A stretch of 64,000 bases of DNA from Mesorhizobium sp. Pch-S (GCF_004136315.1 NZ_CP029562.1:1116001-1180000), one strand, 5' to 3'. Shown: positions 25,308-34,630, counted from the first letter of the stretch. A program made the numbers and translations. The notes: generated by a model not told the origin, from the letters alone.

Positions 25308-26594
25308 ATGCCCTACCAATCCCCCATTTCCCCCGGCCGCTCCTGGTATGAGGACAGTGCCGGTCCGCGTCCTGAGTATCCCACGCTGGACGGCGACCGG
25401 CAGGCCGATGTCGTCATCGTCGGCGGCGGCTTCACCGGCCTTTCGGCCGCTGTGCATCTGGCCAAGGCCGGCACCAATGTGGTGCTGATCGAAAGCTACC
25501 GGTTCGGCGACGGTGCGTCCGGCCGCAACGGCGGCCAGATGGGCACGGGCCAGCGCGCCTGGGCGGAGGAACTGGAAAGCGAATACGGCCTCACCCGCGC
25601 CAGGGCGCTGTTCGACCTCGCCGAAGAAGCCAAGGCGCATCTCATCGACTTCTCCACCGCCAACGGCATCGAGATCGACTACATGCCCGGCCAGCTGTCG
25701 GTGGCGCACAAGCCGCGCTACGTCGACGATTACAAGGCGCATGCCGAGATCATGGCAACGCGCTTCAACTATCCGCACATCACGTTCATGGATGCCAGGG
25801 AGACGGCCGAGCGGCTCGGCTCGACACTCTATTACGGCGGCAGCCGGGACACCGGCACCGGCCACATCCATCCGCTGAAGCTGGTGATCGGCACGGCACG
25901 CGCGGCCGCGGCCGCCGGCGCGCATATCTTCGAGAATACGCAGGCCACCAGCATTGCGGCGCAGGGCGGCAAGGTGAAGGTGACGACGGCACGTGGCACG
26001 ATCACCGCCGACAAGTGCCTGCTCGCCGCCAATGCGTATGGCGGCGACCTCGAACCGGTGAGCGCGTCGCATATCATGCCGATCGGCTCCTTCATCGGCG
26101 CCACCGTGCCGCTGGGCGACGAACTGAAGGTGCTGCCTGGCGGCGAATCGGTCGACGATTCCCGCTTCGTGGTGCGCTATTTCCGCAAGTCGAAGGACAA
26201 CCGGCTTCTGTTCGGCGGACGCGAGGTCTATGCGGTCAACGACCCGAAGGACATCCACATCCATATCCGCAAGCAGATCACCGAGATCTATCCGGCGCTG
26301 AAGGATGTCGAGATCACGCATGGCTGGGGCGGCTATGTCGGCATCACCGTGCCGCGCAAGCCCTTCGTGCGCGAAGTGATGCCGAATGTCCTCTCCATCG
26401 GCGGCTATTCCGGCCACGGCGTCATGCTGTCGAACTTCTTCGGCAAGCTTTATGCCGAGACGGTTTCGGGCAACCGCGATCGCCTCAAGCTGATCGAAGA
26501 ATTAAAGATACCCCCCTTCCCGGGCGGACGCCGCTTCCGTGCGCCGCTGCTGTTCCTGGCGCTCAACTGGTTCGCGCTGCGCGACCGGATTTGA
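25308..26594 (+). CDS. puuB: FAD-dependent oxidase, probable gamma-glutamylputrescine oxidase
   Basis: A 428-residue DAO-fold flavoenzyme. The dinucleotide-binding motif is VVIVGGGFTGLSAAVHLAKA (about residues 32-51). GDGASGRNGGQMGTGQRAW is the substrate/FAD loop characteristic of PuuB/OrdL-type amine oxidases. GHIHPLKL and HGWGGYVGITVPRKPF lie in the C-terminal half. It follows puuA on the same strand by 140 bases that contain the 31-bp inverted repeat. The last 32 bases overlap the converging histidine kinase gene. Expected reaction: oxidation of gamma-glutamylputrescine to the aldehyde with H2O2; the substrate is inferred from the family and neighbour. Confidence 0.83.
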   Translation: MPYQSPISPGRSWYEDSAGPRPEYPTLDGDRQADVVIVGGGFTGLSAAVHLAKAGTNVVLIESYRFGDGASGRNGGQMGTGQRAWAEELESEYGLTRARALFDLAEEAKAHLIDFSTANGIEIDYMPGQLSVAHKPRYVDDYKAHAEIMATRFNYPHITFMDARETAERLGSTLYYGGSRDTGTGHIHPLKLVIGTARAAAAAGAHIFENTQATSIAAQGGKVKVTTARGTITADKCLLAANAYGGDLEPVSASHIMPIGSFIGATVPLGDELKVLPGGESVDDSRFVVRYFRKSKDNRLLFGGREVYAVNDPKDIHIHIRKQITEIYPALKDVEITHGWGGYVGITVPRKPFVREVMPNVLSIGGYSGHGVMLSNFFGKLYAETVSGNRDRLKLIEELKIPPFPGGRRFRAPLLFLALNWFALRDRI

Positions 26595-28041
26595 CCGCAG
26601 GCTTGACCGTTGCCGCCAGCGGCAGTTGCAGCCGGATATGCGTGCCTTTCCAGGCGCCATCGAGGATTTCGACGGTGCCGCCATGCAGGCGCGCGATCTC
26701 GCGGACAAGGTTGAGGCCAAGCCCCGCACCGGTGGATCGCGGCCTTAGCCGGTAGAACGGCTCGAACACGCGCTCGCGCTCCGCCTGAGGAATGCCCGGT
26801 CCTTCGTCGTGGATCTCAAGGCCACCCTCATCATCGACGAAGACGGTGATGGTGCCCGAACCGCCGCCGTGCTCGATGGCGTTGCGCAGGAGATTGGCGA
26901 CCGCACGTTCGATCTGCTGCTGCCGGATGTTGACCGGCACCTTGCCTCCGGCCGGCTCGAAAGACAGCTCATAACCGGCCTCAAGCGCCAGCGGCGCAAA
27001 ATCGGCTGCCAGGTTCCGGGCGAGATCGACCAGGTCGACCACGTCGCGCTGGCCGGACGAATGATCGATTGCCTGGCTGTCCAACAATTGCTGCGCAAGA
27101 TGCGACAGGCGTTCGATGTCCTGCAGCAGCTTGCGGCTCTCTGGATCCTCGCGCAGCAATTCGGCGCGCGTGCGCATGATGGCGATTGGCGTGCGCAGTT
27201 CATGCGCAGCATCCGTAAGGAAACGGTTACGCTTTTCGTACCCCTCACCGAGCCGGGCAAGCGCGCGATTGAACGCCTGCACCAGCGGCGCCACCTCCTG
27301 CGGCACACCTTCGGTCGGCAGCTGTACGGCACGATTGTCGATGTCGATGGCGCTGGCTTCCTCGGCGGTGGCGACCAGCCCGGCAAGCGAGCGGCGCACG
27401 ACCGCCGGCGTCGTCACCAGCGTGGTGAAGCCCATGACGATGATGATCGGCATCAGCATGACGACGGTGAGGATGAGCAGGATCGGCCCGACGCGCAGCC
27501 AGTTGGTGGTGCCGTCGGGATTGCGCGCCAGCTCGATCTGCAGGTCGATGTTGACCTCGACGCCATCGTTTTCAGCGCGCGATGACAGAGTGGAGGCGAT
27601 CACGCCCACACGGCCGGCCGGTGTATCCAGGTTGGCAAGGGTAGCAGCCGGACGCAGATCGTTCTGTGCAAATGTCAGCGCGGCACGGTCGACACTCTTC
27701 AGCAAGCCGTCGCCACCGCCGGCATACACCGCAGGCACGTTGCCGCGATGCAATTCCTGGCCGTTCTGGTCACGCGCCACGAACCACATGTTCGGAAAAC
27801 TCTGGCGGAACCGCTTGAGGTCTTCGGTCTCCCTGAGCACCAGCTGTCCGTTGCCGTCACGGCTCAGCGCCTCGCCAACGATAACGGCCGCCTCTTCATT
27901 GTCGACCAGCAGGCGCGGCTGCGCGATGAAAAGCACCAGGGTGAGCAGGCCCAGGAAGACAAGCAGCATGGCTGCCTGCAGCAGGATCAGCCTGCGCACC
28001 AGCACCCATTGCAGCGAACGCGGACGCGGCCTCTTTTTCAT
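26563..28041 (-). CDS. Sensor histidine kinase of a two-component pair
   Basis: A 492-residue membrane kinase. TM1 is at about 18-40 and TM2 at about 185-210, flanking a periplasmic sensor of about 145 residues. A HAMP-like linker follows, then the H-box DAAHELRTPIAIMR (phospho-His about residue 281), N-box NLLRNAIEHG, G1 DEGPGIP, F-box and G2 GAGLGLNLV. ATG 28041 overlaps the regulator stop (ATGA). The 3' end overlaps the converging puuB gene by 32 bases. The periplasmic domain gives no ligand clue. Confidence 0.9.
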   Translation of the reverse strand: MKKRPRPRSLQWVLVRRLILLQAAMLLVFLGLLTLVLFIAQPRLLVDNEEAAVIVGEALSRDGNGQLVLRETEDLKRFRQSFPNMWFVARDQNGQELHRGNVPAVYAGGGDGLLKSVDRAALTFAQNDLRPAATLANLDTPAGRVGVIASTLSSRAENDGVEVNIDLQIELARNPDGTTNWLRVGPILLILTVVMLMPIIIVMGFTTLVTTPAVVRRSLAGLVATAEEASAIDIDNRAVQLPTEGVPQEVAPLVQAFNRALARLGEGYEKRNRFLTDAAHELRTPIAIMRTRAELLREDPESRKLLQDIERLSHLAQQLLDSQAIDHSSGQRDVVDLVDLARNLAADFAPLALEAGYELSFEPAGGKVPVNIRQQQIERAVANLLRNAIEHGGGSGTITVFVDDEGGLEIHDEGPGIPQAERERVFEPFYRLRPRSTGAGLGLNLVREIARLHGGTVEILDGAWKGTHIRLQLPLAATVKPAVKSGRAARTS

Positions 28042-28712
28042 GTCACCGCACGCAGCAGATAGCCGAGATTGCGGATCGCCCGGATCTCGACGCCGGCATC
28101 GACCTCGTCGAGTTTGCGCCGCAACCGCGAGAGATGGGAATCCAGGGCATTGGAGCCGATCTCGTCGTCCATGGCATAGACCGATTCCTCCAGCGTCGAG
28201 CGCAGCACCGCGCGACCGGGCCGGCGGATCAGGGCCTCCAGGGCCAGTTGTTCACGGCGCAGCAATTCGAGCGGCTTGTTGTTCACCATCGCCTCGCGAT
28301 GATGGAAGTCATAGGTCAGGCGCCCGACCACGATGAGCTCGGAGCGCAAGGTCGCCGGCCGGCGCTGCAGGGCACGCAGCCGCGCCATCAGCTCCTCCAC
28401 GGCGAAAGGCTTGGCCAGATAATCGTCGGCGCCGCCGTCGAGCCCGGCGACGCGGTCATCCAGTCCGCCGAGCGCGGTCAGCATCAGGATCGGCGCATCG
28501 ACGCGGCTGGCCCGCAGCTTCGGAATCAGATCCAGGCCCTCGCCGTCCGGCAGCCGCCGGTCGAGAACCAGCGCATCATAAGGACCGAAGGCGGCAGCGG
28601 CCTCGGCGTCCGCGATGGTGGCGACATGATCGACGATGACATGCCGGCGCTCCAGCGCCGTCTTCAGCACCGAAGCCATCTCCGGCTCGTCCTCGAGCAG
28701 CAGAATACGCAT
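28038..28712 (-). CDS. OmpR-family response regulator
   Basis: A 224-residue regulator. The receiver MRILLLEDEPEM has acidic residues E8/D9, phospho-acceptor Asp in ALVLDRRLPDGEG, Thr in MLTALGG and Lys in AKPFAVEE. A winged-helix OmpR/PhoB output domain (about 125-222) ends IRAIRNLGYLLRA. ATG 28712 has GAGAGGG before it and is preferred to a GTG 12 bases upstream. It is coupled to the downstream kinase by a 4-base overlap. Confidence 0.9.
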   Translation of the reverse strand: MRILLLEDEPEMASVLKTALERRHVIVDHVATIADAEAAAAFGPYDALVLDRRLPDGEGLDLIPKLRASRVDAPILMLTALGGLDDRVAGLDGGADDYLAKPFAVEELMARLRALQRRPATLRSELIVVGRLTYDFHHREAMVNNKPLELLRREQLALEALIRRPGRAVLRSTLEESVYAMDDEIGSNALDSHLSRLRRKLDEVDAGVEIRAIRNLGYLLRAVT

Positions 28713-28739
28713 TATCCCTCTCACCCATGCTCTGGGTTT

Positions 28740-28777
28740 GCGCCGCCTTCGGCTCTGGCCATCCGGCGGCGCTTTTT
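28740..28777 (+). terminator. Plus-strand terminator-like hairpin in a minus-strand context
   Basis: GCGCCGCC and GGCGGCGC arms around a 17-base loop, followed by TTTTT on the plus strand. Both flanking genes are on the minus strand. It is therefore either a structure that also serves the lipoprotein transcript or the end of an antisense RNA. Confidence 0.5.
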
Positions 28778-28795
28778 CAGAAACGTCAAAAACGC

Positions 28796-29179
28796 TTATT
28801 CACATTCCAGCTTCGGCTTGCGGAAGCTGGTGACATACCAGCCCTGCCCCCAGCGCCGTGCGTAGAATGTGTAGAAACACTCCTGCTCCTCGACATAGCC
28901 CGGCGTCACCGTCTCCTCGTAGCGCGTGCCGCGCCTCGTGTCCTTGATCTCGCCGCTGGTCGAACCCGCCACCACGTTGGTCGAGACCTTGCGCCATTGG
29001 TAGGCGCGCTCGTCACGGCTGAGGTCGAGGACGGTCGATGGCGGGCCATAGTCGATGATGACCTCGGAGATCGGCCGGCCGACATAGTTCTTCATGATGT
29101 CGGAAGCACAGCCGACGAGTAAGGTCGCCGCAGCAAGCGCGGCAGCGGTGCATGCAGCACGAATAAGATGAGAAGGCAT
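28796..29179 (-). CDS. Small predicted outer-membrane lipoprotein
   Basis: A 127-residue protein. Its signal peptide has a lipobox (TLLVGCAS; Cys about residue 23). A compact SmpA/BamE-like segment follows (IMKNYVGRPISEVIIDYGPP, then DERAYQWRKV) and the protein ends SFRKPKLECE. The GRPISEVI...G.P pattern resembles lipoproteins of the BamE/OmlA fold, but membership is uncertain. ATG 29179 gives the signal peptide; the longer frame has no support. Confidence 0.7.
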   Translation of the reverse strand: MPSHLIRAACTAAALAAATLLVGCASDIMKNYVGRPISEVIIDYGPPSTVLDLSRDERAYQWRKVSTNVVAGSTSGEIKDTRRGTRYEETVTPGYVEEQECFYTFYARRWGQGWYVTSFRKPKLECE

Positions 29180-29654
29180 GGTGAATCCCGTTTGGCGTCC
29201 CTGCACGGCTGCTAGCGGTACTAGATTACATGGACATTGCAGAAAACGACGCGGATCGCTGCTTCGCCTGTGTGCTTTCGGCGTCGAACTGATTCGCGCA
29301 ATCGGGCTCAAAATGTAATCATGTACTTACGCATACCTCCCCAAAAAGCGCCTGAACCGGCTCCCATGACAAAATCTGCATATAAGTTTGGGGGGAACGG
29401 TTGTCGTTTAAGCTTGAAAGGCGCATAGATGCCACAATCGTCTGCCAGATGATCCAGACTGGGCATTGCGAAATCGGAGCTTCGTATCGCCTGGAGGGAT
29501 TTCGGGACCGACGCTGATCACGGCGCTGCCCTTGATCGAAGAACGTCGGCCGTGTTCAGGGGTAACCAGAACCTCAGATGCTCAACTTGGTTCAGTTCTG
29601 TTTCGCTGACCGCGGGACCGTCGACACCTCAGGCCATCGAGCCCAAAGCGCCCA
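29180..29654. other. 475-base gene-free region
   Basis: Divergent interval between the lipoprotein and SH3 genes. I see no credible gene. There is an AT-richer patch around 29310-29420 that includes CCTCCCC (about 29337) and GGGGGGAAC (about 29391), which could pair weakly. Promoters for both genes are expected here. Confidence 0.6.
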
Positions 29655-30494
29655 ATGGAGGCCGTGTTGAAACGGCCGCTCGGTTTCGGAGCGTCCAGGC
29701 CGCACCGCATTTCGATGCAGTTCGGCTACAACACAAAGCCGTCCTTCTGGCAGAAAGTCGGAGCGCACTCTCATCTGGTGATCGCGGCCGTCGGCACCAT
29801 GGCGCTGCTCAGCGTCGCCGGCACCGCACTGTGGCTGGCGCTGCCATCGGGCGAAAGGCAAGCTTTCGCCAAACATCCGGTCGCCTCCGAGGCCGCAGCT
29901 TCCGAGCAGAGCGCTGAACCCGCGCAGGTCGCGGAACAGAAGCCTGCCGAGCCGGCAGTCACCACCGCGAAGGGCGCACAGGTCAAGCCGACCGCCGTAC
30001 AGACAGCAACTGCAAGCGCCGTACCTTCCAACACGCCAAAGCCGCAGACGGCTGCCGCGATCCAGGAGGCCGCCAAATCGGTGGTGGTCGCCAAGCCTGG
30101 CCAGGACGACGCGGACGACACCGAAGACGAGCCGACCACCGAACAGGCCTTTGCCGAGCCGGAAGATACGAGCTCCCCTGCCGAAGCCGTGCTGGCCAAG
30201 GCAGCGCCGGTGCCACAGGCAAAGCCCGCGAAGGTAAAGGCTGAATCGACCGCCGGCATTCCTGCAGCGGAAGAGCCCGAGCAGGAAGCGACTCCCGCCG
30301 CGGCGAGTGGCAACGGAACGATCCTGCGCTCGGTGACAATGCGTTCAGGCCCGAAGAAAGGCGCCGGCGTCATTGCCACGGTGCCGGCCAAGGCCAGCGT
30401 CGACGTCATCTCGTGCGGCAAGCACAAATGGTGCGAGATCGTCTACCAGAACAAGCGCGGCTGGATCTACCAGGGCTTCCTCAACCGCGGGTGA
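29655..30494 (+). CDS. Membrane-anchored SH3-domain protein with disordered Ala/Pro/Glu linker
   Basis: About 279 residues in four parts. First, a short cytoplasmic N-terminus. Second, one transmembrane helix (VIAAVGTMALLSVAGTALWL, about 42-61). Third, a long low-complexity Ala/Glu/Pro/Lys linker (about 70-215). Fourth, a C-terminal bacterial SH3 domain (about 218-279: SVTMRSGPKKGAGVIATVPA, then KWCEIVYQNKRGWIYQGFL). SH3b domains usually bind cell-wall peptides. The start is uncertain (ATG 29655, TTG 29667 or ATG 29715); no clear ribosome site supports the first. Confidence 0.75.
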   Translation: MEAVLKRPLGFGASRPHRISMQFGYNTKPSFWQKVGAHSHLVIAAVGTMALLSVAGTALWLALPSGERQAFAKHPVASEAAASEQSAEPAQVAEQKPAEPAVTTAKGAQVKPTAVQTATASAVPSNTPKPQTAAAIQEAAKSVVVAKPGQDDADDTEDEPTTEQAFAEPEDTSSPAEAVLAKAAPVPQAKPAKVKAESTAGIPAAEEPEQEATPAAASGNGTILRSVTMRSGPKKGAGVIATVPAKASVDVISCGKHKWCEIVYQNKRGWIYQGFLNRG

Positions 30495-31285
30495 CGAGGT
30501 TCCCTCTCCCGCAAGGGGAGAAGGAAAAAAGCAGCCCCCTCAGATACACCTTCCGCCGTCCACCTCAGCGCAACGCCGGTGATGAATTCGGCTTCGTCGG
30601 AAGCCAGCCATAAGGCGGCATTGGCGATGTCGAGCGGCGTCGACAGGCGGCCGAGCGGAATGGAGGCGCGGAACCTGGCGCGCAGCTCGGGGGTATCCTC
30701 GCCCATGAACTGGGCCAGCATCCCGGTTTCGCCGGCGACCGGACAGAGGCAGTTGACGCGGATGTTCTTCGGCGCCAGTTCCACCGCCATCGACTTGGTG
30801 GCAGTGATCGCCCAGCCCTTGGAGGCGTTGTACCAGGTCAGCCCCGGACGCGGACGCAGGCCGGCGGTCGAGGCCGTGGTCAGGATGACACCGCCACCCT
30901 GCCGCTCCATGATCGGCACCACGGCGACCGTAGCGTGATAGATCGCCTTCATGTTGACGGCGGTGATGAGGTCGAACGTCGCTTCGTCCACGGCCAGCAT
31001 GTCGCCGTTGCGGTGGGTGTAGCCGGCATTGTTGACCATGATGTCGACGCGGCCGAAGGTGTTTTGGGCGGCATAGACCATCTCGTCGACCTCCGAGCGG
31101 CTGGAGACGTCGCTGGCGACGGCAATCGCGGAAGAGCCGATCTCGGCGGCGACGCGTTCCGCGCCCCGTGCGTTCAGGTCGGCCACCACCACTCTCGCGC
31201 CTTCCTCGGCAAAGCGCCTGGCCATGCCTTCGCCAAATCCGGAAGCAGCGCCGGTGATGATCGCAACCTTGTCTTTCAAACGCAT
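30467..31285 (-). CDS. SDR-family oxidoreductase with a 3'-end frameshift
   Basis: Short-chain dehydrogenase: TGAASGFGEGMA nucleotide loop (about residue 11), NNAGYTHR, catalytic Ser in TTASTAGLRP, and WYNASKG with the catalytic Tyr and Lys. The usual C-terminus of this family (ITGVALEVDGG) is broken. After ITGVAL the frame reads RWTAEGV and runs on to 30467, overlapping the converging SH3 gene. Adding one G at about 30565 restores LEVDGGRCI and a stop at 30540. The 746-base span then becomes 249 codons. The enzyme is probably functional or only slightly altered; a sequencing error is possible. Substrate unknown. It is probably linked to the aldehyde dehydrogenase upstream. Confidence 0.75.
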   Translation of the reverse strand: MRLKDKVAIITGAASGFGEGMARRFAEEGARVVVADLNARGAERVAAEIGSSAIAVASDVSSRSEVDEMVYAAQNTFGRVDIMVNNAGYTHRNGDMLAVDEATFDLITAVNMKAIYHATVAVVPIMERQGGGVILTTASTAGLRPRPGLTWYNASKGWAITATKSMAVELAPKNIRVNCLCPVAGETGMLAQFMGEDTPELRARFRASIPLGRLSTPLDIANAALWLASDEAEFITGVALRWTAEGVSEGAAFFLLPLREREPRHPRLRKPW

Positions 31286-31358
31286 GTCTTGTCCTTGTGC
31301 AGAAATTCCCGTCAGCGGGAGATGGCAGCCCCCGATCTCAAAGCGCTGAATTCACCCT

Positions 31359-31421
31359 GGAGCGTTTCCGTTTTTCGTGAAAACGCGGAAACGCTCTAAC
31401 TATTTGTTTTTACGCATTCCG
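31359..31421 (+). repeat. Intergenic bipartite repeat, copy 5
   Basis: GGAGCGTTTCCG and CGGAAACGCTCT form the inverted repeat, followed by TTTGTTTTTACGCATTCCGC. The tail is truncated right at the stop codon of the aldehyde dehydrogenase gene, so the element lies between that gene and the SDR. Confidence 0.8.
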
Positions 31422-31423
31422 CT

Positions 31424-32899
31424 CTACCCGTGATTGAACACGACGGTCTTTGTCGCCGACATGTCGTACAGCGCCTCGAAGCCTTTCTCGCGGCCATGGC
31501 CGGAACGCTTGAAACCGCCGAAGGGCAGTTCGATGCCGCCGCCGGCACCGTAACCATTGACGAACACCTGGCCGGAACGCACCCGCTTGGCCAGCCGGTG
31601 CTGGCGCGCGCCGTCCCTGGTCCAGATGCCTGCGACGAGGCCGAATTCGGTGCCATTGGCGAGCCTGACCGCCTCGTCCTCGCTGTCGAAGGCAAACAGG
31701 GTCAGCACCGGACCGAACACCTCTTCCTGCGCAATGGTGGCGGCAGGATCGACGGAACCGAACAGCGCCGGCGCGAAATAATAGCCGCTGGCCGGCGCCG
31801 CCTTGTCGACCGAACCGCGCGCCAGCACCGGGATGCCGGCCTTTTCGGCATCGGCCACCATGCCGGCGACACGTGCCTGCTGGCGTGGATTGATCAGCGC
31901 ACCGAGATCGAGATCGGCATCGTGTGGACCGGCGACCAGTTTCGAGAAGCGTTCGGCAAGCGCCTTGGCAACCTCGTCATAGACCGGCCGCTCCACGAGC
32001 ACGCGGCTGCCGGCAGAGCAGGTCTGGCCACCGTTCTGGATGATGGCGTTGACCAGCACCGGCACGGCCTTTTCGAGGTCGGTGTCGGCGAACACCAGTT
32101 GCGGCGACTTGCCGCCGAGCTCCATGGTGACGCCGCGATTGTGCACCGCTGCCGCCTGCTGGATCGCCGTGCCGGTGACCGGCGAGCCGGTAAAGGTGAC
32201 ATAGTCGACATCGGGGTGACCCGACAGGAGCGCACCCGCCTCGCGGCCGTAACCGGTGATGACGTTGAAGACGCCTTCCGGGATTCCTGCTTCCAGCGCC
32301 AGTTCCGCCATGCGAATGGTGGTGAGCGAGGCATCCTCGGCCGGCTTCACCACCAGTGTGTTGCCCATGGCGAGTGCTGCACCGGCGACGCGCGCCAGGA
32401 TCTGCAGCGGATAGTTCCACGGAATGATGCCAGCGACGACACCATGCGGCTCGCGCAGCGTCAGCGCGGTATAACCGTCGAGGAAGGGAATGGTGGCACC
32501 GTGGATCTTGTCGGCGGCGCCGCCGTAGAATTCGTAATAACGCATGGTGGCGGCAACATCGGCCTTGCCCTGCCGCACGGGCTTGCCGGTATCACGCGAT
32601 TCCAGCGCCGCGAGTTCGGCGCCGTGCTTTTCGACCAGCTGGAACAGCCGGGTCAGGCAGCGGCCGCGTTCCACCGCCGGCATTTTTGCCCACGGGCCAT
32701 CCTCGAAGGCGCTGCGCGCACTGGCCACCGCCAGATCGACATCGGCCTGCCCGGATGCCGGAATCGAGGCGAACACCTGGCCATCCGAGGGAGCGGCGAC
32801 ATCGATGCGCAGGCCGGAAACGGCATCGACCGCCTTGCCGCCAATGATCTGGCGAAAGCTGCGGCCTTCCGCAACCGAGCTCGAAAGATGTCCGTCCAT
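31424..32899 (-). CDS. NAD(P)-dependent aldehyde dehydrogenase
   Basis: A 491-residue ALDH-superfamily enzyme. IPWNYPLQILARVAGAALAM is the cofactor-binding segment. ELGGKSPQLVFADTDLE carries the general-base Glu (about residue 255), and NGGQTCSAGSR holds the catalytic Cys (about 289). EEVFGPVLTLFAF and GGFKRSGHGREKG follow. ATG 32899 (MDGHLSSS) has GGGAGAC upstream and is preferred to a start 46 codons earlier. It resembles betaine- or gamma-aminobutyraldehyde-type ALDHs, but the substrate cannot be fixed. The SDR follows on the same strand after a repeat. Confidence 0.88.
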   Translation of the reverse strand: MDGHLSSSVAEGRSFRQIIGGKAVDAVSGLRIDVAAPSDGQVFASIPASGQADVDLAVASARSAFEDGPWAKMPAVERGRCLTRLFQLVEKHGAELAALESRDTGKPVRQGKADVAATMRYYEFYGGAADKIHGATIPFLDGYTALTLREPHGVVAGIIPWNYPLQILARVAGAALAMGNTLVVKPAEDASLTTIRMAELALEAGIPEGVFNVITGYGREAGALLSGHPDVDYVTFTGSPVTGTAIQQAAAVHNRGVTMELGGKSPQLVFADTDLEKAVPVLVNAIIQNGGQTCSAGSRVLVERPVYDEVAKALAERFSKLVAGPHDADLDLGALINPRQQARVAGMVADAEKAGIPVLARGSVDKAAPASGYYFAPALFGSVDPAATIAQEEVFGPVLTLFAFDSEDEAVRLANGTEFGLVAGIWTRDGARQHRLAKRVRSGQVFVNGYGAGGGIELPFGGFKRSGHGREKGFEALYDMSATKTVVFNHG

Positions 32900-33156
32900 T
32901 GCAAAGTCTCCCGTGGCCTTCCGGCAAATGCGCCCTATCTCGGCGGGGCGTGATAGTGACGGCACTATTGCGCAATGAACAGTACCCGTGCTGGACCAGT
33001 CGCCTACACGATGCTGTGACACCATAACCCTAGTCAAATTAAATCGATTAGATTATATGGACATCCGTCGCATGGCGGCAGTGTTGTTAGCGCATCATGA
33101 CCAACGACCGGACCCAGCCGGGTGACGGGCAAAGGCAGCGCGAGATCGGACGAAAC

Positions 33157-34629
33157 ATGACCAGCCAGATCATCCCCGTCGACCCGTTCGACTTCATCAT
33201 TTTCGGTGGCACCGGCGATCTGTCGGAACGCAAGCTCCTGCCGGCACTCTATTATCGCCAGCGCGACCATCAGTTCTCCGAGCCGACCAGGATCATCGGC
33301 ACGTCGCGAACCAAGATGAGCGACGACGAATTCCGCGCCTTCGCAAAGAAGGCGATCGAGAGCCATGTCGCAGCGGCCGATATCGATGCCAAGGAACTGG
33401 ACGTCTTCCTTGCCCGCCTTTCCTACGTACCGGCTGACGCCACCAGCGGCACCGGCTTCGATGAGCTGAAGAAGGCGATCGGCGATTCAAAGGCCATCCG
33501 CGCCTTCTACATGGCGGTTTCGCCGTCGCTGTTCGGTTCGATCTCGGATCAGCTCAAGCAGCACAAGCTGATCACGCCGACCTCGCGCATCGTCGTGGAG
33601 AAGCCGATCGGACGAGACCTCGCTTCGGCCAGGGCGCTGAACGACCTGGTCGGCGACGATTTCGACGAAAGCCAGATTTTCCGCATCGACCACTATCTCG
33701 GCAAGGAGACCGTGCAGAACCTGATGGCGCTGCGCTTCGCCAACGCGCTCTACGAGCCGTTGTGGAATTCGGCCCATATCGACCATGTCCAGATCACTGT
33801 GGCCGAGACCGTCGGCCTCGAAGACCGCGTCACCTATTACGACAAGGCTGGCGCGCTGCGCGACATGGTCCAGAACCACATGCTGCAGCTGCTCTGCCTC
33901 GTCGCCATGGAAGTGCCTTCCTCGATGGATGCGGACGCCGTGCGCGACGAGAAGCTGAAGGTGTTGCGTGCGCTGAAGCGCATCAACGGCACCGAAGCGC
34001 CGAAACAGACCGTGCGTGGCCAGTACCGTGCCGGCGCTTCCGCCGGCGGTCCGGTGAAGGGTTATGTCGAGGAACTCGGCGCCGAAAGCAACACCGAGAC
34101 CTTCGTCGCCATCAAGGCCGAGATCGCCAACTGGCGCTGGGCCGGGGTGCCGTTCTACCTGCGCACCGGCAAGCGGCTGGCGTCGCGCGTTTCTGAGATC
34201 GTCATCGAGTTCAAGCCGATCCCGCATTCGATTTTCAACGGCGACAGCGCCGGGCCGATCTTCGCCAACCAGCTCGTCATCCGCCTGCAGCCGAACGAGG
34301 GCGTCAAGCAGTACATCATGATCAAGGATCCGGGCCCGGGCGGCATGCGCCTGCGCCAGATCTCGCTCGACATGAGCTTCGCGCAGCAGTTCCAGGGCCG
34401 CGCGCCGGACGCCTATGAACGCCTGATCATGGACGTGATCCGCGGCAACCAGACGCTGTTCATGCGCCGCGACGAAGTCGAGGCGGCCTGGAAATGGATC
34501 GACCCGATCCAGAACGCCTGGGAAAATGCCCGCCAGGACGCGCAGGGCTATACTGCCGGAACCTGGGGTCCGTCCGCATCGATCGCGCTGATCGAGCGTG
34601 ACGGCCGCACCTGGCACGAGAGCAACTGA
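33157..34629 (+). CDS. zwf: Glucose-6-phosphate 1-dehydrogenase
   Basis: A 490-residue Zwf that oxidises glucose-6-phosphate to 6-phosphogluconolactone with NADP. The NADP motif is IFGGTGDLSERKLLPALYYR (about residues 14-33), the substrate signature RIDHYLGKETVQNL carries the active-site His-Tyr-Lys, and the TGKRLA loop is present. ATG 33157 (MTSQIIPVDPFDF) is preferred; the frame continues 20 codons upstream without homology character. It is the first gene of zwf-pgl-edd, with pgl starting one base after its stop. Confidence 0.95.
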   Translation: MTSQIIPVDPFDFIIFGGTGDLSERKLLPALYYRQRDHQFSEPTRIIGTSRTKMSDDEFRAFAKKAIESHVAAADIDAKELDVFLARLSYVPADATSGTGFDELKKAIGDSKAIRAFYMAVSPSLFGSISDQLKQHKLITPTSRIVVEKPIGRDLASARALNDLVGDDFDESQIFRIDHYLGKETVQNLMALRFANALYEPLWNSAHIDHVQITVAETVGLEDRVTYYDKAGALRDMVQNHMLQLLCLVAMEVPSSMDADAVRDEKLKVLRALKRINGTEAPKQTVRGQYRAGASAGGPVKGYVEELGAESNTETFVAIKAEIANWRWAGVPFYLRTGKRLASRVSEIVIEFKPIPHSIFNGDSAGPIFANQLVIRLQPNEGVKQYIMIKDPGPGGMRLRQISLDMSFAQQFQGRAPDAYERLIMDVIRGNQTLFMRRDEVEAAWKWIDPIQNAWENARQDAQGYTAGTWGPSASIALIERDGRTWHESN

Positions 34630-34630
34630 G

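Noticed and set aside
29655..29714. Firm assignment of the SH3 protein start
   Set aside because: Three starts are possible and none has a convincing ribosome site, so the longest is given only provisionally.
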